Below, in pieces: positions 1 to 12,139 of a stretch of 64,000 bases of DNA. The stretch covers positions 1-64,000 of the forward strand of contig JAJIRX010000080.1 in the NCBI GenBank assembly GCA_023853785.1, read 5' to 3'. The notes under the pieces were generated by a model. It made no database searches, was not told the origin of the DNA, and saw nothing but the letters and a program-made list of their open reading frames with translations. How positions within the stretch are numbered: position 1 is the stretch's first letter; every line of letters starts with the position of its first letter. This DNA is from Psilocybe azurescens (taxonomy: Eukaryota; Basidiomycota; Agaricomycetes; Agaricales; Agrocybaceae). The position numbers were made by a program, and so were the translations under genes.

Positions 1-234
1 CTCTCTGCTGCTGCCATATTGAACTACAATATGTGTGATTTGATGTATAAACCAAAACCAAAACACAAACCAGAGGAATGGTCTAGGCTGGATAAGACAA
101 CTCTCTCCTTTTGAGTTAAGTGAGGCTGGCTTAGCCACTAGACATGGTCTGAGAAGTGTGGGATCATTTAAAGGAGAAGAAATAGATGAAGGAGTATAAA
201 TGCCTTTGAGAGTTACTGGAGAAATACCCGACTG

Positions 235-953
235 ATTGGTGTAGAATGAGTGTAAACAAAGTGATGACTGTGGAGAGGAAAATGACTAGATAAATTGGAT
301 GGATGGGTACAGGGGCAGGAGTGAAAATTGTCTTGATCCTAATTTGTTTCAGCCAAATCTACAACTTCAAAGCCAGAGTAGAGTCTGATGAATGAGGGAT
401 GACTAGAGTGATTAAAGGTGACAATCTATGCAATATTCTTGAACCACAAAGTTGAACAGAGCAGTGAGATGGATGAAGGATGACTAGAACAATGGATGAA
501 GATGACAACTAGTGCGATGTTTCTGAATAAAATATTCCAGAACAAAGAAGCTGGGAGCCAGGATTGGAGTGCAGAGAAAGAGTGATGGTTCAGAAATGAT
601 AGAACCAAAATAAACTGGTTAAAATGCTCTGGGATGAGAGAGCATGAATAGAGGATTGTCTGATCTAACCCTTGAAGGACATTTTGAATAACTGGAGTAA
701 CTGCTGAATTTTGTGCTGAATACTGATAGAACTTGACTGAATGCATGCTGGAATACTGAAACTGAGTGCTGATAACTTGGAAACATTTCTGTGAAGAAAG
801 GTGGAGCTTGTAACTTCCTTGTATTCCAAGCAATACTACTACATGGTTTATATACTGGGAGGGATAGAGAATTAATTGAAAGAGGAAAAGCATCTAAACT
901 ATCTTAATCATTCTGAAAATAGACACCCAATATTTCAATCTGCCAACTACATA
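235..953. repeat. Dispersed repeat, copy 1, left part
   Basis: This AT-rich stretch aligns by eye with about 10.52-11.16 kb. Shared landmarks include the 'caaagccaga(a)gtagag' block near 371 and 10660, and the 'caatctgccaa' block near 937 and 11166. The copies are strongly diverged, mainly by G-to-A and C-to-T changes. The repeat is interrupted at 954 by a Tc1-like element and resumes at 2565. I cannot assign a class, and no coding function is visible. The left limit is uncertain. Confidence 0.6.
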
Positions 954-2564
954 CAGTGACTCAAAAAACTGTCCGGATATTTTTGAAATTGAACTTAAAT
1001 TGACTATAATGTCATGTAATCCTTATGAAATTACATGATTTAAAATGTACTGGAGAGCCCTGGATCACAGCTTTCAGGAGATATAGCATATGTTTTTATT
1101 CGTTTGGTTTATCTATTATTATTAAATACTTTATTAAAATAACACATCTGGACAGTTTCTTTGCGGCCCGTTGGAATTAACACAATAAGGTTTTTGTTAT
1201 TGTAAACATGTAAAAAAATATCAAATGAATGAAAACATGTTGGAAGTATATAACAAAGACTGAAACTTTACATTCCCCCAAGTTTATAGCCAATTATTCT
1301 CTACTACACAGTCATGTATTCTCTCTCTTTTAAATTATACTCTAACATCATCTTTATGCCAGAAAATGGTGATTCTATTTGCAAAACTGATGTCAAACTA
1401 GGTGTTTTGAAGTCAAATATTTGGGTGATATGTTTTGGGATAGAGTTATTGATGAAAAACAATCATGAAGACCATTTTTCTAAGCTCACTCCCCATGACT
1501 ACTGCCACCTAGTTTGACTTGTCTCCACTAGAAAGGCTGGTACTTCCACACAACTCTGCTGCCAGCTTCCCACTATCACTAACACATCTATCTCCATCTA
1601 AACCATTCCAAATTCCCTCAAAAAAGGATCTTGTAGCACAAGTCAAGATCAAAAAGCCATTCCTCCCTAAGAACAATACCGAAGCTTGCTTGAAATTTGT
1701 CTAGAAGTATGAAAACTGAACATAAAAAGTCTGAAAACATGTTATGTTTGCAGATAAGACCAACATCAATAGAATTGGGTCAGTTGTAAGGCAGTAGGTG
1801 AGGAAAAAGGCTGGTTCTCCTCTCCAAACTCAGCATGTAGAAAACCATCAAATTTGGAGAAGGACATATGATGATTTGGAGTTGTATAACAACAAGTGGT
1901 GTTGGCTACATGTGCAGGATAGAAGGCAAGATGTATGGAGAACTCTATGTAAGCATTTTGGATGACTATGTCTTCCAAACTCTGAGTATTACAACCTTAA
2001 TCAGGATAATTTCATCTTTTAACAAGATATTGACCTCAAGCACACATCCAAAAGGCTCAGAAATGGCTTAAAGACCATAAAATAGAGCTTGTGGACTGAC
2101 CAGCAGAATAACTAGATCTCAATTCAATCAAAAATTTGTGGCATATTCTCAAAATGTGCTTTGCAGAATACAAAAATGCTCCAAAGGGTATCCAGGAGTT
2201 GTAGGGCAGAATACTGGAGAAATGAGAGGAAATACCCAAGGATGACTATGTGAAATCAATCAATAGTATGTCTAGAAGAGTTTTAGATGTTTTGAAAGCA
2301 AAGTGGGGTCACACAAAGTGCTAGTTTATATAGATACCCATATTCCAACAGGCCGCAAAGAAACTGTCCGGATGTGTTATTTTTATAAAGTATTTAATAA
2401 TAATATATGAACCAAACAAATACAAACATATGTTATATCTCCTGAAAGCTGTGATCCAAGGCTTTCTAGTACATTTTAAATCATATAATTTCATTAAGAT
2501 TACATGTCATTATAGTAAGTTTAAGTTCAATTTCAAAAACATCCAGACAGTTTTTGAGTCACTG
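954..2564 (+). mobile_element. Tc1-like DNA transposon A with long TIRs
   Basis: The element is 1,611 bp and begins CAGTGACTCAAAAAACTGTC. Its inverted repeat arms are about 214 bp (954-1170 and 2351-2564). It is flanked by TA on both sides (952-953 and 2565-2566), the target duplication expected of Tc1/mariner elements. Each arm carries an outer motif with AAAACTGTCCGGAT and an inverted inner copy (1142-1163; 2355-2376), an IR/DR-like arrangement. The interior holds a decayed plus-strand transposase. The related repeat at about 11.17 kb shows the locus without the insertion. Internal stops make the element inactive. Confidence 0.9.
1519..2330 (+). pseudogene. Decayed Tc1-family transposase (element A)
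   Basis: Plus-strand fragments within transposon A read like a Tc1 transposase with stops and frame breaks. A first block (about 1640-1700) contains KKPFLPKNN, matching the end of the DNA-binding region. A second (1868-1965) contains MMIWSCITTSGVGYMCRIEG and MYGELYVSILDD, the stretch before the second catalytic Asp. A third (about 2100-2320) contains LDLNSIKNLWHIL, equivalent to the conserved DLNPIEHLW block with the final catalytic Glu position altered. The residues around the second catalytic Asp are not readable. No continuous ORF remains, so this is a fossil. Confidence 0.8.
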
Positions 2565-2566
2565 TA

Positions 2567-3150
2567 CAATAGAATGAAGGCTGATGGAGTTTAGGATTGA
2601 AAAATGGAAGGATGTGTAAGTAAATAATATAGGATGAGTAAGAAGTATAAGCAGGATTATGAAAAGCAAAGTGAGATGAGTAGAAAAGAAGCAAAGCTGA
2701 GTAAGTACAATAAACAGAAATGACAAAAGAAGAAAGGATCAATCATATAAAAGTGTTAGACAATAGAAAAGCAAAAATAGCAAACAACTACCATGCTAAT
2801 GAATAGATCCAGTCTATTTATAGCACAGCTCAGTCATCCATTACCAAGACTGCTGGGTGAGACATAGATTTTCTGCATATGTGGAATCCAGTTAGGGACC
2901 AAATAGTTGTATATATATAGATGACCAAATGCTGATGACAATAGTGATATATAGCGCTGTGCATACTAGGATGGATAGGAATAATAAGCTGCATATAATC
3001 TTGAGGTTTGAAATAGAAAGACAATTGAATCATTAATAGAGAATGTAGCTGATCAAATTGTTGAAGTGGAGATTGAAAGTTGGAATGGAGATTGAAGTGA
3101 ACTATAAATGGACTTCAACATTGAATATTGAGGGATGCACTGAAATGTTA
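2567..3150. repeat. Dispersed repeat, copy 1, right part
   Basis: This is the continuation of the repeat broken by Tc1 element A. It matches about 11.18-11.79 kb, with shared blocks such as 'gattatgaaaagcaaagt' (2653 and 11272), 'cagctcagtcatccattacca' and 'gtagctgat...attgttgaagtg' (about 3047 and 11688). No coding function is visible. From 3151 to 3420 the sequence is AT-rich and I see nothing recognisable. Confidence 0.6.
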
Positions 3151-3420
3151 AGTGCAAAGTGTCTGTGCAATTGCCCAATACACAGCACATGATCAAATAT
3201 TTATTGATCAGTTCAATCTGGGAGGGTAAGTTGCAACTTATTACATACAATAACTAGACTTTTGTAAATACTGCTAGAGCAATCTCTATGTGAGAACAGG
3301 AGATTGCTGTGGAGTATATCAACAATATCAGACTAAATATCACATACATAAAAATAGGAAAGAGACATACCCAGTGAGCCAGGCAGAAAGGGACTAATGT
3401 TGCACCTATGCAATTAATAT

Positions 3421-3856
3421 TGTTACGACTTCAAGCTTATATTCACGTGCGTGGATAAAGCCGACAGTCAAGTAGTCAAGAACAGTGAGTTTGAGTGGTA
3501 TCAAGTAAGAGAAGATTAGATTCTCAAGAACTAGCTAAGGAACAATAGCAGTGTCTACTGGCTATTTAAGTGTTTTGAGTATCTACAAAGATAGTACAAA
3601 ATGAGTCCAAGTATGAGTCAAGCATAGGATGAGTCAAGCATAGGATGAGTCACAATGGTGCCATCGAGCGTGAGTCAGAATGTGAGTCAAGAAGTGAGTC
3701 AGAGCGGGCGAGTCATAACAGTGTCAACGATGTGAGTCAGGATGGAATGAGTCAAATATACAATCATATGATGTTGTCCATCATGTGATAAGAGGTTTTA
3801 TATAAGAAAATGAAAATAAAAACAAAAAACGAAAAGAAAATAAAGTGTTCATAACA
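3421..3856 (+). mobile_element. Solo LTR with TGAGTCA array
   Basis: This 436 bp unit starts TGTTACGACT and ends CATAACA, the TG...CA termini of LTR retrotransposons. It is flanked on both sides by the perfect 5 bp duplication AATAT (3416-3420 and 3857-3861). There is no internal coding region, so it is a solo LTR left by LTR-LTR recombination. The upstream part holds eight exact TGAGTCA sites between 3614 and 3754. A TATA-like sequence (ttttatataag, about 3794) follows, consistent with a U3 promoter reading in the plus direction. It retains about ten CpG dinucleotides, many more than its surroundings, suggesting a younger insertion. Confidence 0.85.
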
Positions 3857-3861
3857 AATAT

Positions 3862-5382
3862 GCCTTGATCTGGCCATCTGAATAATTACCCAGAAAAGAA
3901 ATAATGAGTTATCAGTAAAGCACATGGATTATTGTTAAGCACATGGAAAATCAATAAGTGCCTGTGCTTTAACCTTCAAGAAAAATTAACAAATATAGAT
4001 AGGACCTAAATACAGATACATTGGTCTGTACACACAGTAGAAAAAGTATATAAACCCTAGAATAAGTAGCTCTAGCTTCTCAGTTGAATCTAGTAGAAAA
4101 TGTGAAAATAATAATAAACATATAATGTTGATAAGGCTATTGAATAAAACATTGTTTATGCTAGAATATGAGAGATTGGTTGAGATGGTAATTGTCATTG
4201 ACTCAACTTGCATTACAACTTTTTGTTTTGGAGGCTTTGATTGGTCTTCATCTCAAGCAGCAAAATGAATTTTGAATGTTATAGCTTTTCAATTTTATTG
4301 TCCTTATTACAGAACTAATGTGACTGCAAGAGTAGCTGTCTCACTCTTGTCTTTAATCATCACCTTATAAATATTGAAACAAGATCACAAACTCAAACAC
4401 ACTGATCTTCAGGGTTCAATTGTTGATCTCTCACAGATGAAGATGGTGCTAAAGCATCTCAAAGCTTTTAAAAAAGAATTAGATGGGATTCAAAAGACAG
4501 TGACGGAATTGGATAGCATCTTGAAGCATATCCTAGCACCAGAGGACATCTTAAAGAGTGCCAAGAAACCAGTATGTCTCATATCCATTATATTCTATAT
4601 CATTGTTAATGATATCACAAAGAATGAGTTTTTTGACTGTGAAATCAGAAAACCTTAAAAGAGCTGGTGTTGTCAGGAAACGTCTCACTTTGCATCTGCA
4701 AAAGTAACTGAGTTAGTGGAGACACTGGTGCTCACAGTGCATGCTGAGGCAGAAATTTTAGATTGCCACTTCTGGATCATGCAAGCCAGCAGCTATGACT
4801 GACAAGTCTGAAAAGTTTGAAAGAAATCCAATAGTTACTTCTATCACTCTGTACTTTAATATAGCAAACACTATCCTCTTTGTGTATCATCTAAATTTTA
4901 TGAGTGTCTTTGATCCACCAAAATGACAAGGTCTTGTCCTGATTGAAATTTTTGAAGATAGCCTCAAAGATGTCACAAAGAGATTAATAAAATTATTCTC
5001 AACTATCTTGAGTGCTTTCACTTAACTTCTTGAGTAATGTTCTTTAGGGCTGTCCATTCACAAAATTCATTGCATAAGTTACAACTTTTAGAAACTCATT
5101 GACAGATGTATAGTAGATATTGCCTATTGATATTTTATATAGCAGAATACTGCCTACAAACTTAGATTCAAATGTGCACTACATCTTCAGAATGATAGTA
5201 GAAAGTTAATAAAAGTGTGAGAAAGCTTTCAAAGAAGCGTTGATAGTAAAAAATTGGCATAAGCAAGGTATTGTGATTTTGCACCAGCAACTATACCTAT
5301 ATAAAAGATATTTTTGTAAATACTGTCAGTCTTTTCTATTTAGCACAAACATGCTGTATCTCAAAGATATAAACTAGGCTAG
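3862..5382. other. AT-rich, CpG-depleted non-genic stretch
   Basis: There is no recognisable gene or element here. Between 4261 and 5220 I count only two CpG dinucleotides. A 94-codon plus-strand ORF at 4374-4658 has a Lys/Leu-rich, coiled-coil-like start but no family I recognise, and it sits in mutated repeat DNA. I read the stretch as decayed transposon sequence. Confidence 0.5.
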
Positions 5383-5686
5383 TGTCAAGGCAACACTAAA
5401 ATCAGCATGACAAGGCCATAAACAAAGACAAGTAAGAGGATAAAAGCAGAGAATGAAGTGAGAGCAGAAGATAGACTTATGAGAAATCAATGATTTAAAG
5501 ATTTACACTAATTATAATGCAAATTCTAATAGACAGAAGCTGGAAATCTATTTACAAAAGTATAATGAAGAAAAGTGACAGTAAAAACTTCTAGAATGAT
5601 TAAGATATCAAGGGAAAAAATAATAAAATAAACAATAAATGATAATCATGTGAAGAAAATAGAAATAAATGAGAAAAATCCTGATA
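5383..5686 (-). mobile_element. Gypsy-type LTR remnant 1
   Basis: This copy is homologous to the LTRs at 5697-6082 and 7115-7566. On the plus strand it begins tgtcaaggcaacac and ends cctgata, a mutated form of CCTGACA. It has the same orientation as the gypsy 3' LTR that starts 10 bp away. Flanks gctag and gcaag differ by one base and may be a mutated 5 bp target duplication. It is shorter than its relatives (304 bp), apparently by internal deletion. Confidence 0.65.
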
Positions 5687-5696
5687 GCAAGATGAA

Positions 5697-6082
5697 TGTT
5701 AGAGCAACACTAAAATTAGTGTGATAAGGCCACTAATAAAGACAAGCAAGAAATCAAAGCAGAAAATGAAGCAAAGGAAAAAATAGACTTATAAAGGTTC
5801 AATAATCTAAAGGTTCACATAAAAATTCTAACAGTTTGAAGCTGAGAATCTATTTACAAAACATCCAGTATTTATATTACTCCAGGAGATGACATCAAAA
5901 TGATGTCATAATGATATCACTACTATTCTATAGTATTCTATAATGTTCCATAGTGAGTAGTAAAGATGAATGATAGTGGTAACTTCTGGAATGAATAAGA
6001 TATTAAAAAAAATAAAAAATAAAAAACAAAGTAAATGATAATTATGTGAAGAAAATAGAGCTAAATAAGGAAAACCCTGACA
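5697..6082 (-). mobile_element. 3' LTR of a minus-strand Ty3/gypsy element
   Basis: Read on the minus strand this LTR starts TGTCAGGGTTTTCC and ends near GTTGCTCTAACA. Directly before it on that strand lies a purine tract (about AAAAAGGAGGTGA, 6083-6095), the expected polypurine tract position. Integrase sequence follows upstream (6.1-7.1 kb). It is therefore most simply the 3' LTR of the decayed gypsy element that extends to about 8.4 kb. A matching 5' LTR was not found by eye. Confidence 0.7.
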
Positions 6083-6089
6083 TCACCTC

Positions 6090-8402
6090 CTTTTTAAGAC
6101 ATATTTTCCACAATGTGCTTGACTATAGTCTAATTTAGAAAGTTTTAAAGGTAAAGTAAAAATAGTAAAATTTTCAAAGAAACAAAAAATGTTTATTAAA
6201 AGTAAAAGCAGAAATCCTTTTAAGTATGGCTGGATATTTTGTGCAATTTTTTAATCAGTTTAAAGGCCTCTTTGAGATTATCTACAGGCTTCTAAGTACT
6301 TCATTTAAATAAATTTTCTATTTGACAAAACATTGTAGCTTGTCTCTATAAAGTCTATTGTCTTTGATGATTTTAATTTTCTATTTTGAATTATCTCTAG
6401 CAACAATAGAAGATCCAGAAGGAGGTTTTTTCCAGAAATAATATCAGGATAATAAGATAGAAGTTTCACAGTGTTAAATACTGGATAGATTTTTATACTA
6501 CAAAGTAGCTTAAGTTTATAAACATTTAGACCAATGATCCTAGTGACTTCATGAGGCCCATATCTCCTATTATCTAGCTTTTTAAAAAGCCTCTCAGTCT
6601 TGAGATTTTTGCTATCAAGCTGAACTAAATCTTCAACCTTGTATTTAACAGCTGTTTCTCTGTTTCTTTTCTGGCTTTTGCTATGTTTTTGACAAAAATA
6701 TTAATTGCCTCTATCTTACCATTTCTGAGTTATTCTATGCCTATTCTTAGATATCTACCATTGTTCAGCATGAATGCAGTTTGCCTAGTAAAAGCCTGAA
6801 CTCTGTTATTGTAAAAAATTCTGCTAAAGACAATCATTTCATCCAATTATCTTGTTTATGATTTATAAAAAGTCTAAAATATTGTTCAATTTCTGGATTG
6901 ATTTTTGAGTATGACCATCAGTTTGAGAATGATAGGCTGTGGATGATACAGTCTGAATGCTGAAAATTGGTTTAAGCTTTTCACAGATTTGTAAACAAAC
7001 TGTGGATCTCTATTATAAGTGATTTTGATAAGTATCCTATAGAGCATACATCTTAGCAGTGTCTGATAAAATCCACTGAAATGTATTACCACACATCAGC
7101 AGAAATTTAGATAGTGTCAGGGTTTTTCTTATTTATTCCTATTTTCATCACATAATTATGCTTTATCTTTTATCTCATCATTCACCATTCATCTTATCTT
7201 TTATTGTTCTTGATATCTTAATTATTCTAGAAGTTCCCACTGTCACTCTTCTTTATTACTCATCATGGTCTTGTTCATTACTGATTATTACTTATTATTG
7301 TCTTGTTCATTATTCATCATGGTCTTTTTATTACTCATCATAGAACCTTGCTTAGTCAGTCACCTCTAGTGTAGTATAAGTACTGCATGTTTTATAGATA
7401 GATCTCCAGCTTCAATCTCTTAAGATTTCCATCATTATTGGTGTGAACTTTTAGATCATTGATTCTTTATAAGTCTATCTTCTGCTTTTTCTTTATCCTC
7501 TGCTCTTACTCTCTTGTTTGTTTTTGTTAGTGGCCTTGTCACACTGATATTAGTGTTGTCCTGACAGATAGAAATAAGCTAGCCAATAGATTTTGCAGAA
7601 AATGTTTTGGTTTTGTTACATCTATCACAACTTCTGGTGTATGCTGCAATATAATAAAACATTCCTAGCCATTAATAATTTATAGATACCAGCTTTATAG
7701 TTTTCTATTTTTCCGAGTGTCTAGCAATATAGATAGAGCCAGGTATATCCAATAATTGCAGTTTTATTTCTTAAATCACAAACAGCAAAAATAGCTTTTT
7801 TATTTGATTCTTATATATCATATATGTACTATAATTAAATCCACTTCTTTATAGATAGAGTTACTTTTTTGAGAGTACTATCAACATTGTAGACTGAAAT
7901 AGCTGTGGAAAGTTTTTTGTATTGAGATTATGGTATTTAATAAACCTGGTGTTTTTTTAAAAAATATGTAGTTCTAAAGTCTAGTAAAGCATTTATACTA
8001 AGCTTTTTCTATATCCATTGTTTTTAAGATAACTAACATGGGTAGAGGTTTTAGGTCTGTGATTTAAAATATAAATCATATCAAGAATTGAGAAAGAAAA
8101 AGATTTAAGATATTTTCAGAGAATATGAATTCACTCTCAGTATCAGAATTGAATGTGTTGAGATTATCAATTTATTTTTCTATTAGGACATGTTTCTCAC
8201 TAATGGAGCCTTTAAAAATCTTTCTGTGGCTTATTTTTGCTTTTTTGCTTTTTTTTTCTTCTTTTAAGATATTCTCTCCATAGAAAGCATGCAAAGCTTT
8301 GTAGTCTATTGAGTTTATATTGACTGTGGACCTACAGTTAGCCAACTTATGACTAGGCTTTCTGCATTTTAAACACATTACAGGTCTAACAGACTGAACC
8401 AA
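6090..8402 (-). pseudogene. Decayed Ty3/gypsy gag-pol (RT largely missing)
   Basis: Minus-strand fragments appear in the expected order. A gag zinc knuckle at about 8375-8330 reads CLKCRKPSHKLANC (CX2CX4HX4C). A protease-end motif near 7.75 kb resembles AIIGYTWL. Integrase core at 7092-6886 shows NRDPQFVYKSVKSL and YHPQ, degenerate forms of the SDRDPQF...YHPQTDGQ motifs. A C-terminal block at about 6.66-6.46 kb includes RLFKKLDNRRYGPHEV and HPVF-like residues typical of chromovirus integrase tails. Only about 1 kb separates gag from integrase, so most reverse transcriptase and RNase H is deleted. A foreign LTR (7115-7566) interrupts the integrase. It is a dead relic with many stops. Confidence 0.75.
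7115..7566 (+). mobile_element. Solo LTR nested in gypsy integrase
   Basis: This 452 bp LTR begins TGTCAGGGTTTTTC and ends GTCCTGACA. A perfect 5 bp target duplication GATAG flanks it (7110-7114 and 7567-7571). It belongs to the same LTR family as 5383-6082 but lies in the opposite orientation, inside the integrase of the older minus-strand element. The nesting shows that at least two rounds of insertion of one family occurred here. Confidence 0.85.
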
Positions 8403-10519
8403 CTTCTATAAAGACTATATCTGATTGTCTTGCATGAATTGGCAGATTGCCTAAAATGTCTTGAGCAAAAGTGAAGGAAGAATTAAATGGCCTGGCTTGG
8501 AAGAGCTTGGATATTAGTTTAGATATAGGTGTTTGTGATTGATTAACTGATCTAGAGAATAAGGTGTATGATTTTTAATGACTTTTTCTGTCTCCATTGT
8601 CTACTCAGTTTAGCAGCTCAAGAAATAGGCATCTGTGGCAGATAATAAATTTTATCCACTAGAGATGAGTCAAGTCACAAGCTGTGAACTGGTTTGATTA
8701 AAAATTGTCATTATAGGCATTAAATGCCTCCATCTGACTTTCATTTTTCTATACTCTTCCAATATAGCATTTCTGTTTATGTTCTGATTTTTTTCTATTA
8801 CATAGACCATCCACTGGATATGGTTGGGAAAGACATGTCATGGAATTTTTATTAACAATCACAGCACTTAACACTGGAATAGATCAACAAGATATATTTC
8901 TTGACAAGCATCAATGTGCAATATGTAAGAAGGATGAGAATGTCATGCTTTAGTATTGTTATATTTTCAGAGATACAAAGTCAAAATTGTAAGTTGAATA
9001 TCTCTGTGATATATCTGTAGCTAAAGTAAGAGACAGAAGTGGTCTGATCTCAAGGCCCAAAAGTGAATCCTAATGCAAGCCAAAGTGTGCTCTCAGATAT
9101 GAACTACACAATAGCCTCCTTATGTGTTTAATCGTCATTTCTTTTTTGATGCATATGCTTTCTTCATATGTTTTGTTCCCAATATGAGTTTAATTCAGCT
9201 TTTATTTTGTCAAGCATTCACAGAAAACAGATGCAAAAGTTTTTTTGTCAATTACTCCAATTGCTTTATTCTTGTAGAGTTCTATGACAAAGCTATTGCA
9301 CTTGATATTAAGAATCACCATACACTACTTTCTTTCTTATTTATTCTTCATAAAGGTGTGTCTGTGAATTTTACCCATACCAACTCATTAATCCTGAAGT
9401 TGGTGATGACAACTGATGAGATAGGATTTATTCTGATAGTGTATTTGATGACCTGTAAACTCATTCAAACATAATTCACTGTTGTGAAAGGCTTGTCAGA
9501 TGAAAGGTACAAGCTGGACTGGTATAGCAGATGAAATATACAAAATTACTGCTGAATATCAGAGTTTTGGCTGATTAGCACTATTATTTATAAAAATAAA
9601 TAGAGAAATTCTTGAGCAGTGTAGAATCATATTATGGACAGAATTATGATAGATTAATCAAATTTATTGTATTTACAGTCTTTTAATCTTGGTTGATGAA
9701 TGCACTAGAGTGCCCATATCTACTAACTATTAATGTCCAATTAAAAGATGGTATGCATTTTATTATGATTTATTTCTTACCTATTTCATATCAACTCTTG
9801 AGTAGAAATGTGTATAACTATAGTCTACTATAGTTGTGGGTCACTCATTAATTTAGTGCCACAATCAATAAATACAGCTATGCTTGAACAAATTAACTGA
9901 GACAAAACCTCAATTAAACTGCATTAATCTTGCAAATGCTATGCATATCTTTTCTAATATTGATCTTCATTAGCAAATCTTAGTTTTTGGCTATAATCAG
10001 CTATAGCATCATATTTAAATTGTTTAGCATCAAACTATCAAAAGTGTTATATAGCCCATCACCAATCAATACATATATAGTACTTTCTAGTACTCTATAG
10101 CATCAGTTTTGCTGGATAACAATCCATAGAGATGCCACTAAGCTATATAAATAGTGACCAATAACAAATCATATTATTTTTAGCATTATATTAGCCTTTA
10201 TTAGCATTTAAACACTGGGTTAGTGACAGTATTGTCTGCTGCAGCTATCTGAGCATCATCATTTGCTATGAGTTATATAAAGGCATGACTAATATTAGAT
10301 TATGTTCTGTACACTTTGATATAAAAATAACAATACTAAAAGAAATAGTATAGACCAAATAAAATAATTCTCTTCTGTTGAACATGTAAAAGTTGACATT
10401 GTCACTAGGTTATAAAAAATAGATGATGGGTAGAGTATAGAATTGAATAAAACAAAAATAAGTATATAGAGCACTATAAAAATAGCTCAGAGAATTTACT
10501 GAGATCATATAAACAAGTG
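8403..10519. other. AT-rich repeat-derived stretch, no gene
   Basis: The first few hundred bases probably continue the decayed gag of the gypsy relic. Beyond about 9 kb I recognise nothing. A 116-codon plus ORF at 9124-9474 is Phe/Leu-rich and matches no family I know; its composition follows the AT-rich background. CpG is almost absent. Confidence 0.4.
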
Positions 10520-11790
10520 AAGTTAGGATAGAATAGTGTGGATGAAGAGCATGAACTATTAAAGAGAAAGATGGCTAGATAAAAAAATAGATACATATAG
10601 GTTCAGAAGTGACAGTGTATTTTTGCTCCTGCTTTTTTTAAACAAATTCTTGAGCTTCTACAAAGCCAGAAGTAGAGTTTGATAATAATAATAAATAAAA
10701 TAGGTAGAGTGATCACAGATGTGAAATTTGAAGATATTCTTTGAACCAAGAAGTCTCAGGATAATGAAAGTAATAAAAAATAGATGAAAAGAATGAATAA
10801 GAAACAATAGATAGATGAAGGGTTTTGAAAAGGGTTGAAAAATACAATTGGAAATTGAATAAAAGTGATGGGACTGTGTGAATGATGGCTTGGTTTGATT
10901 TAAGCCCTGAATTTGTTTCATATGAATAAAATAAATGCTAAATTTTGTGCTAAATACTGATAATATGTAACTGCTTGAATATATGTTAAAGTACTGCTGA
11001 TGGCTAATAATATTGCTGTAAGAAAGTTAGGCCTTATAACTTTTTGCATTTCAAGCTATACTACTACATATATGGCTTATATATTATGGAGTTCAAGAAA
11101 AATATTTAAAAGAGAAAAAGTGTCCAAACTATATTGATTATTTTGAAGTTTGATGTTTAATAAACCAATCTGCCAAATATAGATAATAGAATAATAACTA
11201 ACAGAGTTTTGAAGTGAAAAATAAAGTATAAGTAAGTAAGTAAGATAGGATGAATAAAAAGTATGAGCAAGATTATGAAAAGCAAAGTAAGATGAGTAAG
11301 AAAAAAGTAAAGCTGTGTAAATACAATAAGTTGAGATGACAAAAAGAAGAATAAGTAAATTATATGAAAGTGTCAAACAACAGAAAAAGAGCAAAAATAG
11401 CAAACTAGTATAATGCTAATCAATAAAGCCAGTTTAATTATGGCATAGCTCAGTCATCCATTACCAAGATTGCTAAATGAGACAAAGATTTTCTATATGT
11501 GTAGATTTTACTAAAGAATCAAGTGATTGTAAACAATCAAATGCTGATGGTGGTGGTGTTATATGGTACTATATAATGCTGTGTGTACAAAAATAGACAA
11601 GAATAATATTCAAAAATAAGTTGTATATAGTCTTGAAGTTTGAAATAGATAGTTGATTGAATTATTGGTAGAAAATGTAATGTAGCTGATTACATTGTTG
11701 AAGTGAAGACTGAATGCTGTAATGAAGATTCAAGTTGAGTGTGAATAGATATTAATATTAAATATTAAAATATGTGTTTTAGATAAAAAT
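10520..11790. repeat. Dispersed repeat, copy 2 (uninterrupted)
   Basis: This is the second copy of the repeat at 235-953 and 2567-3150. It reads through 'ctgccaaatatagataatagaat' near 11170, where copy 1 has Tc1 element A. It therefore serves as an empty-site paralogue. ORFs of 87-108 codons on the minus strand are Phe/Leu/Tyr-rich shadows of AT-rich DNA. No function can be assigned. Confidence 0.6.
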
Positions 11791-12139
11791 GCAAAATAAT
11801 AATTATAGCCTCTGCATATGATGAGGATCTGGGACACATATTCTATGCTTGCAGATAAATCTCATATACAATCAAAATTGATATATAACAACATATCAGT
11901 GCATTGTCAACTTCAACTCTCCAAAGTTCTTTCTTTTAGTCTTATCCACTATGTTCTGATATTATGATACTAGATGTTATCTCTCAGCAAACACAGAGAT
12001 CAGAGCTGAGAATAAACACTATCAGCTAAAGCATTGCTTTCAAAACATCTTTGACACTGTCAGGATTGGATTGGATAGTCTAATGCTAGGAGAAAAGATG
12101 AGTTCACTATTTTCAAGGCAATGCTCACTGCTTACTCCC

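Noticed and set aside
4374..4658. 94-codon ORF with coiled-coil-like start
   Set aside because: Lies in CpG-depleted transposon DNA. There is no homology I recognise and no supporting context.
9124..9474. 116-codon Phe/Leu-rich ORF
   Set aside because: Composition matches AT-rich background; no domain or splice structure.
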